Shown: in pieces, positions 17,028 to 24,675 of the stretch
Numbering within the stretch: the first letter of the stretch is position 1
Layout: each line of letters starts with the position of its first letter
Translations under genes and position numbers: made by a program
Assembly: GCF_035645195.1 (NCBI RefSeq)
Contig: NZ_DASQNA010000041.1
Coordinates: 248,001 to 312,000, forward strand
DNA length: 64,000 bases
Direction of reading: 5' to 3'
Source: Paenibacillus sp.
Lineage (GTDB): Bacteria; Bacillota; Bacilli; Paenibacillales; YIM-B00363
The notes under the pieces: model-generated
Told to the model about the DNA's origin: nothing
What the model saw: the letters and a program-made list of their open reading frames with translations, nothing else
Database searches by the model: none

Positions 17028-18029
17028 ATGAGCATGAGCAAACATCGTATCGTTCTGGTCGGCCACGGCACGATCAGCAAGGCGTACTTGAAAGCGTTCG
17101 CTTCGGTGCCGGAGGCGGACATCGTCGCTGTCGTCGGGCGCAATCCCGAGAAGGTCGCGGCGTTCGCCGCAGAGCACGGCATACCGGCGCACGGCGTCGA
17201 CCTCGCCGAGACGGCCGCCCGCGCCGGGGCGAACGCGGCCGTCATTTGCACGCCGAATGCGGCGCATTACGACGGCGTCCTGGCGGCGGCGCGAGCGGGC
17301 CTGCACTGCTTGTGCGAGAAACCGCTCCACATCGCGCCGGAGAAGCAGCGCGAGATGATCGCTGCCTGCAAGGAGCGCGGGGTCGTGCTCGCGGTATCGT
17401 ACATGCGGCGGTTTATCGAGCATTTGCGCTATCTGAAGGAGCTGGTCGACTCGGGCACGCTCGGGCGCATTATGACGGTGGACGTCACCATTAAACATTT
17501 CCGCTCCAAACAATATTACGAATCGTGGCACGGGACGCTCGAGATGGACGGCGGCGGTCCGTTCATCCAGCAGGGCAGCCACATTATCGACCTCGCGCTT
17601 TGGCTGAACGGCGGCTACCGAGAGGTGCTGAGCGCGAACATGTTCCAAGTGTTTCACGATATCGAAACCGAGGACCACGGTTATGCGGTCGTTCGGTACG
17701 GCAACGGCGCGATCGGCATGATCGAAGCGTCGACCGCGAGCGTCGGCATGCAGAAGGAGATGATCGAAATTTCCGGCACCGAAGGCAGCGTGTCGGCGAA
17801 TTACGACGGGATCGTCTCCTTCCACGTGCCGGGCGTCGAGCCGCCCGCGTTCGACCCCGACCGATCCGCGAACGACGAGCTGTTCCGGCAGCTCGCGGCG
17901 GACTTCGCGCAGGCGATCGACGAAGGCCGCGCCCCGTTCGTCGACGGCGAATCGGCCGCCGTCGCGACGGAATTCATTAACGACATATACCGGAAAGCCG
18001 GTCAACCGGCACGAACATTCGGAGGGTGA
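17028..18029 (+). CDS. Gfo/Idh/MocA family oxidoreductase
   Basis: A 333-residue NAD(P)-dependent sugar dehydrogenase-like protein. The Rossmann motif is VLVGHGTISKAYLKAF (about 9-24). CEKPLHIAPEKQ (about 97-108) contains the conserved Lys of the EKP motif, and the active-site segment GGGPFIQQGSHIIDLALWL lies near 176-194. Substrate unknown; such enzymes oxidise or epimerise sugars or inositols. GGAGG precedes ATG 17028 by 6 bases. It follows the esterase by 10 bp and runs into the deacetylase gene, so it belongs to the same transcript. Confidence 0.85.
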   Translation: MSMSKHRIVLVGHGTISKAYLKAFASVPEADIVAVVGRNPEKVAAFAAEHGIPAHGVDLAETAARAGANAAVICTPNAAHYDGVLAAARAGLHCLCEKPLHIAPEKQREMIAACKERGVVLAVSYMRRFIEHLRYLKELVDSGTLGRIMTVDVTIKHFRSKQYYESWHGTLEMDGGGPFIQQGSHIIDLALWLNGGYREVLSANMFQVFHDIETEDHGYAVVRYGNGAIGMIEASTASVGMQKEMIEISGTEGSVSANYDGIVSFHVPGVEPPAFDPDRSANDELFRQLAADFAQAIDEGRAPFVDGESAAVATEFINDIYRKAGQPARTFGG

Positions 18030-18037
18030 ACAGAGCC

Positions 18038-18838
18038 ATGAAACAAATCGTCAAATGCTTCCCCGGCGGCAAACACAAAGTGCTCACGATGAGCTACGAC
18101 GACGGGCGCGAAGCGGATCGCCGCCTCGTCGGTATTTTCAATCAATACGGCATTAAAGGCACGTTCCACCTCAACTCGGGCTTGCTCGGCGCAGGCGACC
18201 GGATCGGCGCGGACGAAATCGCGTCGTTGTACGCGGGACACGAGGTGTCGGCGCACACCGTCACCCATCCGACGATCGCGCGCAGCCCGAAGGAGGCGTT
18301 GGTCCATGAAATCATGGAGGACCGTAAAGCGCTGGAGCGGCTGACCGGCTATACGGTTCGAGGCATGTCGTATCCGAACGGCTCGTACAGCCCGGCCATT
18401 ATGGATCTGCTGCCGCATCTCGGCATCGAATACGCGCGCACGGTACACAGCACGAAGACGTTCGGCTTCCCGAACCGGTGGCATGAATGGAATCCGACCT
18501 GCCACCACAACCATGACGTGCTGGAGATCGGCAAGGCGTTCGCCGAACTGCACAAGCGTCAATATTTGTATATGATGTACGTGTGGGGCCACAGCTATGA
18601 GTTTAACGATCGAAACAACTGGGACGTCATCGAACGGTTTTGCGAATTCATCGGGGGCCGGGACGACATTTGGTACGCGACGAACATCGAAATTTACGAT
18701 TATTTGCAGGCGTGCGACCGTTTGCAATTTTCGGCGGCGTGCGACTTCGTGTACAACCCTTCCGCGATGTCGGTTTGGCTCAGCGTCGGCGGAGACATCG
18801 TCGAAGCGAAGGGCGGGGCGCGGACGACGCTGGAGTAA
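18038..18838 (+). CDS. Polysaccharide deacetylase family protein (NodB-like)
   Basis: A 266-residue NodB-domain protein. Metal and catalytic residues are visible: D21/D22 in MSYDDG and the H73-x3-H77 pair in SAHTVTHPT. Further segments are MSYPNGSYSPAIMDLL and YMMYVWGHSYEF. No signal peptide is present, so a cytoplasmic substrate such as an imported acetylated sugar is likely. ATG 18038 is preferred over GTG 18026, which overlaps the GGAGGG ribosome site. Last gene of the esterase-dehydrogenase-deacetylase group; a terminator follows. Confidence 0.82.
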   Translation: MKQIVKCFPGGKHKVLTMSYDDGREADRRLVGIFNQYGIKGTFHLNSGLLGAGDRIGADEIASLYAGHEVSAHTVTHPTIARSPKEALVHEIMEDRKALERLTGYTVRGMSYPNGSYSPAIMDLLPHLGIEYARTVHSTKTFGFPNRWHEWNPTCHHNHDVLEIGKAFAELHKRQYLYMMYVWGHSYEFNDRNNWDVIERFCEFIGGRDDIWYATNIEIYDYLQACDRLQFSAACDFVYNPSAMSVWLSVGGDIVEAKGGARTTLE

Positions 18839-18864
18839 CGGGTAACGCGATCGTTTGTTATATA

Positions 18865-18905
18865 GGCAGCTCTCTCGGGATTCCGAGGGGGCTGTCTTTT
18901 CGTTT
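18865..18905 (+). terminator. Intrinsic terminator after the deacetylase gene
   Basis: GGCAGCTCTCTCGG pairs, with several G-U pairs, to CCGAGGGGGCTGTC, and TTTTCGTTT follows. Confidence 0.65.
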
Positions 18906-19043
18906 AGGCGCGTCTTCCAAATCCCCCCACTTCTCCGTAAAACCTGTGAAATCTCGCAGCCAAATATGGTAGGATAAATAGAGAGATAGAGAAAAAGAAA
19001 TCACCTACGACACTACAACCAGATCAACGGAGAGGAACGAGCC

Positions 19044-19520
19044 ATGAACGAAGCGTTTTACGAAATCGAACCGCGGACGGAACGAACCCATTCCAAACGG
19101 CTGGCGAAGCGGCTGTCGAAAAAGGCGGTCGTCCGCGCGGCGATCGCCGCCCTCTGGGTTTCGCTAGCCGCCGGCGTCTTCATTTTAGCGTACGTGTACG
19201 TCGGGGGCATTCAAAAACAGCTGGACCGCATTCATCAGACGAACCAAACGAATACCGCGGAGCTGAACCGGAAATTGTCGGAGCTCGAAACCGCGCTGCA
19301 ATCGAACGCGGACCAAGCCAAGGCGGTGCAGCAGCAGTTCGCCGCCGTGCAAAGCGAATTGAACGCGGTGAAGGAAGAAATGTCGCTGGCCGGAGATTCG
19401 CTCAGCTCGACCGCGCAGACGAAGCAAGCGCTGAACGATCGGATTACGGAGCTCAGCAAGGAACTGGAAGAGCTGCGCAAGTCGATCAAGAAGCTGGAGG
19501 AAGCGGCCCGTGTCTACTAA
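19044..19520 (+). CDS. Single-pass membrane protein with long coiled coil
   Basis: A 158-residue protein. A basic N-terminal segment (about 1-33) precedes one membrane helix (AVVRAAIAALWVSLAAGVFILAYVYVG, about 32-58). The remaining ~100 residues are predicted coiled coil (QKQLDRIHQTNQTNTAELNRKLSELETALQSN to KELEELRKSIKKLEEA). No family recognised. It is translationally coupled to the downstream NAGPA-domain gene (11-bp overlap), suggesting the two form an envelope complex in which this coil would pair with the short coil of its partner. GGAGAGGAACGAGCC precedes ATG 19044. Confidence 0.75.
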   Translation: MNEAFYEIEPRTERTHSKRLAKRLSKKAVVRAAIAALWVSLAAGVFILAYVYVGGIQKQLDRIHQTNQTNTAELNRKLSELETALQSNADQAKAVQQQFAAVQSELNAVKEEMSLAGDSLSSTAQTKQALNDRITELSKELEELRKSIKKLEEAARVY

Positions 19521-20619
19521 ACCGCTTCTCCCGCTCGGGCTCGCCGTCACGGCGCTGTTCGCCTGCATCGCCGCGTTCCAGCTGCGCGCCCCCGAACTGG
19601 AAGCCGAGTATGCGTCGGCCGCGGTGTCGTACGCGTCGACCGAAGCCCCGCTGAGCGTCTTGAAGCAGCAAGCGGCTGAGGTGTCTGACGCCTACGGTCA
19701 AATGAGCGCCGGCGCGGCGTCGTCCGTCGAGCAGCTGACCGACATCCGCAATGCGGTGTCCGCGCTCTCGGAGGCGGCGAAGAAGGAGCAGGCCGCCGAC
19801 GCGGAGCAGCGGAAAGCGGTCGACCAGCTTGTCGATCAAAGCAAACAGCAGAACGCGGAGACGGGGGACGTGCTGGCCGCTGTGCTGTCTAACATGCTAG
19901 GCGACCCGATCGGCCAAACGTTCGGCGAACGGGCGACGATCAAAGTGTACTCGCTCAAGGAAGCGGGCTACCGCGGGTACCTCGCGAAAGTGAAGCTCCA
20001 CGACCCGAAAGCGGTCGAGCTCGTCTTGTCGGGCGATAAAATCGGGCATAAGGGAGAGACGACGAGCGCCGCGGCGAAACGGACCGGGGCCGCGCTCGCG
20101 ATCAACGCGGGCGGGTTCTCCAAAGGGAAAGACGGACTGCTATACCCGCTCGGCGTCACCGTCGTCGACGGGGAAATCGTCACCTTTTATCAAACCGGAC
20201 TCAGCTTCATCGGGTTCAACCGAACCGGCAATTTGGTCGGCGGGGACATTCACTCGAGGAAAGATGTCGAGAAGCTGGACGTCCTGAACGGGGCTACCTT
20301 CGTGCCTACGCTGCTGAAGGACGGCAAGAAACAGACGATCCCGTCGAAATGGAAAAACAAGAAGGAGCCGCGGACGATGATCGGCCATTTCTCAAACGGC
20401 GATCTGCTGTTCATCGTCATCGACGGCAGGCAGGAAGGCTACAGCAGCGGCGTCACGCTGGAAGAAGCGCAGACAAAGCTGCTGGAGTGGAACGTTCGCG
20501 ATGCGTACAATTTGGACGGCGGCGGCTCCAGCGCCTTCGTCTACAACGGCAAAGTGCTAAACAGTCCTTCCGACGGGAAGGAACGGAAGGTCGTTTCCAA
20601 TTTCGTCGTATTTAAGTAA
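19510..20619 (+). CDS. Membrane-anchored phosphodiester glycosidase (NAGPA domain)
   Basis: A 369-residue protein. The N-terminal hydrophobic segment (LPLGLAVTALFACIAAFQL) is a membrane anchor or uncleaved signal. Residues about 40-120 are a coiled, charged linker. Residues about 140-369 form the NAGPA domain (ALAINAGGFSKG; PRTMIGHFSNGDLLFIVIDGR; AYNLDGGGSSAFVYNG; RKVVSNFVVF). In human GNPTG-pathway uncovering enzyme and bacterial YngK/EpsL-like proteins this domain cleaves sugar-1-phosphodiesters, so an extracellular polysaccharide or teichoic-acid substrate is plausible. GTG 19510 follows GGAGG and overlaps the preceding stop. Confidence 0.8.
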   Translation: MSTKPLLPLGLAVTALFACIAAFQLRAPELEAEYASAAVSYASTEAPLSVLKQQAAEVSDAYGQMSAGAASSVEQLTDIRNAVSALSEAAKKEQAADAEQRKAVDQLVDQSKQQNAETGDVLAAVLSNMLGDPIGQTFGERATIKVYSLKEAGYRGYLAKVKLHDPKAVELVLSGDKIGHKGETTSAAAKRTGAALAINAGGFSKGKDGLLYPLGVTVVDGEIVTFYQTGLSFIGFNRTGNLVGGDIHSRKDVEKLDVLNGATFVPTLLKDGKKQTIPSKWKNKKEPRTMIGHFSNGDLLFIVIDGRQEGYSSGVTLEEAQTKLLEWNVRDAYNLDGGGSSAFVYNGKVLNSPSDGKERKVVSNFVVFK

Positions 20620-20635
20620 GTTTGGATAGCGTAAT

Positions 20636-20665
20636 GCCGGCAGCGGTCGCTGCCGGTTCTTTTCG
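20636..20665 (+). terminator. Intrinsic terminator after the NAGPA gene
   Basis: The stem CCGGCAGC/GCTGCCGG (20637-20644 and 20649-20656) is followed by TTCTTTTC. Confidence 0.75.
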
Positions 20666-20690
20666 GTTCTGACCCCAAACGTATGTTTCA

Positions 20691-20706
20691 TGACATCTAG
20701 TTGTCA
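20691..20706. promoter_or_regulatory. Palindromic candidate operator before the WYL regulator gene
   Basis: TGACATCTAGTTGTCA is palindromic at 14 of 16 positions. It sits about 100 bp before the WYL regulator start, with a -10-like TACAAT at 20718-20723. It may be an autoregulatory site; this is inference. Confidence 0.35.
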
Positions 20707-20807
20707 AAATGATTTGGTACAATGCAGACAACGGCGGTAAATCATGGCAGGATTCAGCCGCGCCATACCGAAAAATATATAGAATACAAAGACGGAGCGT
20801 GCATGCC

Positions 20808-21770
20808 ATGACGGATCGCCTCATACGGTTAATGCGACTCATTACATTAATACAGGGAAAGCCCGGAATACTGGCCCGCGAATTGGCCGAACGATGCGAC
20901 ACGACCGAACGAACGATTTACCGCGATCTCGAAGCGCTCAGCGCCATGAACGTACCGGTCAGCAACCTCGGACACGGCAAGGGCTATGCGTTCGTCGGCA
21001 ATTTTTCGCTGTATCCGCTGGATTGGACCGACGAGGAGACGCTCGCGTTCACGATGCTGCCTTCGATTCTCGAGCATGTGCAGCAGCTGTTGCCGCCCGG
21101 CTTCTCCTCCGCCTACGAGAAGGTAATGGCCGCCAATCGCAAGGAGAAGGCGAAGCGCCGCGACACGATCGAGGACATCGCAGATATTATTCAGACGGGC
21201 ACGCCGTCGCACCGGGACGACGCGCAGCATCATTTGTTCGCGATCATGCAGGCGGCGCTCAGCCAGAAGACGGTCGAGGCGACCTACTTCACGCTCAGCC
21301 GGAACGAAACGAAGGAGCGGAAGATCGATCCGTACTATCTCGTCCCGCGCGAGCAGCGGTTTTACTTGATCGGGTACTGCCATTCGGCGCAAGAGATTCG
21401 AACGTTCCGCCTCAGCCGCTTCCGGCGCGTATCGCTGACGGAGCAGTCGTTCGACAAGGGCGATTTCAACATCCGCCAATATATGAAGCATACGTGGTCC
21501 ATCGAGCGGGGCGATGAGCTAATCACGTTCAAGGTGAAGTTCGCACCGAACGTTGCCCGGTATATTCGCGAGGAGGAACTATTCGTTCGCCCGAAGCTGA
21601 CGGAGATGCCCGACGGCGGGCTGCTGTTCGAGGTGACGGTCAACCATGACCGCGAGTTTCTCGGCTGGCTCAGCCAATACGGCCCTGACGCGGAAATCGT
21701 CGAGCCGCAGTCGTACCGGGAGCAAATGCGGGAGCGGCTCGAACGCTGGCAAGCGATCTATGCGCGATGA
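20808..21770 (+). CDS. WYL-domain transcriptional regulator (YafY/DeoR-type HTH)
   Basis: A 320-residue regulator. The N-terminal winged helix-turn-helix reads LITLIQGKPGILARELAERCDTTERTIYRDLEALSAMNVPV (about 9-50). The WYL domain follows (KIDPYYLVPREQRFYLIGYCHSAQEIRTFRLSRFRRVSLT, about 198-238) and the C-terminal WCX-like segment is FEVTVNHDREFLGWLSQYGPDAEIVEP. WYL domains often sense nucleic-acid ligands and regulate DNA-damage or defence genes. The nuclease-helicase pair begins 25 bp downstream. ATG 20808 is chosen for GGAG upstream and agreement with family N-termini. Confidence 0.82.
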   Translation: MTDRLIRLMRLITLIQGKPGILARELAERCDTTERTIYRDLEALSAMNVPVSNLGHGKGYAFVGNFSLYPLDWTDEETLAFTMLPSILEHVQQLLPPGFSSAYEKVMAANRKEKAKRRDTIEDIADIIQTGTPSHRDDAQHHLFAIMQAALSQKTVEATYFTLSRNETKERKIDPYYLVPREQRFYLIGYCHSAQEIRTFRLSRFRRVSLTEQSFDKGDFNIRQYMKHTWSIERGDELITFKVKFAPNVARYIREEELFVRPKLTEMPDGGLLFEVTVNHDREFLGWLSQYGPDAEIVEPQSYREQMRERLERWQAIYAR

Positions 21771-21795
21771 TTTCAGATATGGGAGGAAGGGTTGC

Positions 21796-24675
21796 ATGCC
21801 GACACCGACGCTGACCGCTTTATATCGAATCATCGAGGAAGAACCGCTCCGGCGGAAAATACTGATCGTCCGCAGCTTCGCAGCCGGCCATCAATGGGTG
21901 CAGCGAATGGCTAGAACGTTCGGCGCCGTTCAGCAGGTCGAAGTGCACACCGTGGAATCATTGGCGCTGGAGGCGGCGCGGCTCAAGCTGTTCGAAGGCG
22001 GCCGGCGGTATGTTTCGCGCGAGGAGTCGCGCTGGCTCATCATGTCGCTGATGACGAAGCTCGGGCAGGCGGGGGACGACTATGTGCCGACCGCGATGGT
22101 GACGCCCGGCGTCGCGGAGGCGTTCCACAACGCCGTTTGCGAGCTGCGGGAAGCCGGGCTGACGTCCGCGCGCATCGAACCGAACCGATTCGAACGCCCG
22201 GAGAAAGGGGCTTACGTACGCCGGCTGCTGCAAGCGTACGAAGAGGCGTTGGAGCGCGACAAGCTGATCGATTTCGCGCATCTGTTCCGGTACGCGGAGC
22301 CGATGGAGAACGGGCTGCTGCTGCTAGACCCGGCTCTCCGGCTGTCGGCGGCGGGCGACGCGGTTCTGAAGGCGCTTGCCGGCCGAATCGTCGTCCTGCC
22401 CGACAACGAGCCGTTCACGGACCCGAACTCCGGGTTTCCGTATCAGACGTTGGCGATGTTCCGGGCGGCGGGGACTTTGGCTGAGCCGAAAGAAGCGTTC
22501 CGGCGCATCGCAGCGCAGCGTCTCGCTTGGGATCAGGTGGAGATCATTCTGTCCGACTACGCAGCCTGCGCGCCGAAAGTGCATGCCCTGGCGCGCAGCT
22601 TGGACGTACCGTGCACATTCGCTCAAGGACTCCCGTTCCTTGCGGGCTCGATCGGCAAAGCCGCATTGGCGGCGCTGGAGTGGATGGAATCGGATTTTCG
22701 GGCGGAGACGCTGATCGCTGCGTTCCGCCGGGGGCTGCTGCGGCTTCCGTCCGAGGAAATAAAGTCTTCGGATGCCGTCCGCGTGCTGGAGACGAGCGGC
22801 ATCGGCTGGGGACGGGAACGCTACGCGCTGCTTCGGGAGTACGCGTCCGACCAAGAAAACCTCGCCGCCTGCGCACGGCAGCTCGAAGAGACCGTCTCCG
22901 AATGGTTCGCGGCGCTCCCCGTACGGCGGAGCGACTGGAGCTGCGCGCATGTCGCGGACGCTCTCGCGCGATGGGTTGAATGCTGCAGGGAACCGGCTGG
23001 CCGCAGCGACGCCGACGCGTTGCAAACGGTGCGGGAGCTGCGGGAGACGACTCGTCGGTGGGGAGATGAACCGGTGGGCGCTTCGACAGCGATTCGGCTC
23101 GTTCGCGAGCAGTTGGAATCTAAGTACGTAGAAGCGGAAGGGATACCGAAACCGGGGAGCCTGTTCATTTCTTCGTTGGAGAACGGCGGCCAATCCGGTC
23201 GGCCCTTCACATTCATTCTAGGCATGGATGAAGAGTCGTGGGCGCTGTCGATTCGGCAGGATCCCGTGCTGCTCGACGCGGAGCGCCGCGCGCTCAATGA
23301 GGCGGCGGGGATACCGGAGTTGCTGGAGACGAGCGGACGCCGTGCCGTTCGCCGCCAGGATGAGCGGGATCGAAGGCTTGGAGGCATCCGCGGAACGGTC
23401 ACGGCCAGCTTTACCGGTTTGCGGCTGTCCGACCAGAAGGAAGGCAGCCCCGCGTACGAGCTGCTGCAGTTGTACCGGCTGCATTGCGGCAACGGCGATG
23501 CCGACTTCGATGCGCTGTTCGACGCGTTGCCGGAACCGGCTATCTATTTTGGTGGATTAACTGATTTAAATATTTATACCACTGATTATTTATTAGGTGA
23601 ATTATCTACGAAACAACACACCCTACGGGACGGTCGATCGTCCGTTCTGGCCGTTTACTCGCTGCTATCGAGCGGCGCTGCGGCCGTCGAATCGCGTCAA
23701 GAGACGCTGATCGGCGCTTACGACGGCGTGCTCCGATCGAACGTGGTCGAAGAGGGTATCTCGTTACAAAGCTACAGTGCCAGCAAGCTGGAAACGTATG
23801 CGAAATGCCCGCTGCTGTTTTTCTACCAAGAGCTGCTCGGGATTCGTCCGAAAGAGACGGCCGTTTACGACCGATCGCGCTGGCTCGATCCGTTGCAGCG
23901 GGGCTCGCTGCTGCACCGCATCTTCTTTGTTTACATGAACGAGACGGTCGCGGCGGGAGGGGAGCATGACCGCGATCGTTTGGACCGCATTGCCGAAAGG
24001 TTGCTGCAGGAGACGCTTCAGGCGATTCCCGCGCCGAGCGCGCATGTGTACGAGAAAGAGTGCGCGTCGATCCGGGGCGACGTCGAAGTGTTTTACCACA
24101 TGGAGCTGCGGCGCGGGAGCCGGCCGGCGTACTTCGAGCTCGAGCTGCATGCCGACGGAGGGACGTTCGCGTTGGAGCTGTCGGACGGCTTCGTGCTGCC
24201 GCTTCGCGGCGTCGTCGACCGCATCGACGAGACGGCCCCCCATCGGTATCGCGTCATCGATTACAAAACCGGCAATCCGAAGTCGTACGACGACGGTTCC
24301 TTCTATGCCGGAGGGAAGCAGGTGCAGCACGCGCTGTACGCGCTCGCCGTCGAGCAGTGGCTCCGGCGCACCGGCCGGGATCCCGAGGCCGTCGTGGACG
24401 AGGCCGGTTATGCGTTCCCGACGGCGCGCGGCATGGGCGAAGAAGCGATGAGGGCGCAGCTTGGAAAACGCGAGGAAACGGAGCGGCTGCTCCGCTCCGC
24501 CGTCGAGGCGATTCGAAGCGGCCTGTTCCCGCCTGCGGACGACCCGAAGGTATGCGCGTATTGCGATTACGCGGCCGTGTGCGGTCCGCATGCGGAGTGG
24601 AAGAAAGGCGCACGCAATTTCCCGGAAAACCGCGAGCGCCTAGCGCCGCTGTTGGAGGTGACCCGACATGGTTGA
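21796..24675 (+). CDS. AddB-like PD-(D/E)XK nuclease subunit
   Basis: A 959-residue protein resembling AddB of the AddAB break-processing enzyme but shorter (B. subtilis AddB is about 1166). The C-terminal half begins SYSASKLETYAKCPLLFF and carries the nuclease core YRVIDYKTGN. Four cysteines with AddB iron-sulphur spacing are present: C671, C920, C923 and C929 (C-x2-C-x5-C at the end). The N-terminal part is a degenerate helicase region. ATG 21796 follows GGGAGGAAGG; an open frame further upstream overlaps the regulator. It overlaps the AddA-like gene by 8 bp, in the usual addB-addA order. Codons for residues about 584-610 are strikingly AT-rich compared with the rest. Confidence 0.82.
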   Translation: MPTPTLTALYRIIEEEPLRRKILIVRSFAAGHQWVQRMARTFGAVQQVEVHTVESLALEAARLKLFEGGRRYVSREESRWLIMSLMTKLGQAGDDYVPTAMVTPGVAEAFHNAVCELREAGLTSARIEPNRFERPEKGAYVRRLLQAYEEALERDKLIDFAHLFRYAEPMENGLLLLDPALRLSAAGDAVLKALAGRIVVLPDNEPFTDPNSGFPYQTLAMFRAAGTLAEPKEAFRRIAAQRLAWDQVEIILSDYAACAPKVHALARSLDVPCTFAQGLPFLAGSIGKAALAALEWMESDFRAETLIAAFRRGLLRLPSEEIKSSDAVRVLETSGIGWGRERYALLREYASDQENLAACARQLEETVSEWFAALPVRRSDWSCAHVADALARWVECCREPAGRSDADALQTVRELRETTRRWGDEPVGASTAIRLVREQLESKYVEAEGIPKPGSLFISSLENGGQSGRPFTFILGMDEESWALSIRQDPVLLDAERRALNEAAGIPELLETSGRRAVRRQDERDRRLGGIRGTVTASFTGLRLSDQKEGSPAYELLQLYRLHCGNGDADFDALFDALPEPAIYFGGLTDLNIYTTDYLLGELSTKQHTLRDGRSSVLAVYSLLSSGAAAVESRQETLIGAYDGVLRSNVVEEGISLQSYSASKLETYAKCPLLFFYQELLGIRPKETAVYDRSRWLDPLQRGSLLHRIFFVYMNETVAAGGEHDRDRLDRIAERLLQETLQAIPAPSAHVYEKECASIRGDVEVFYHMELRRGSRPAYFELELHADGGTFALELSDGFVLPLRGVVDRIDETAPHRYRVIDYKTGNPKSYDDGSFYAGGKQVQHALYALAVEQWLRRTGRDPEAVVDEAGYAFPTARGMGEEAMRAQLGKREETERLLRSAVEAIRSGLFPPADDPKVCAYCDYAAVCGPHAEWKKGARNFPENRERLAPLLEVTRHG

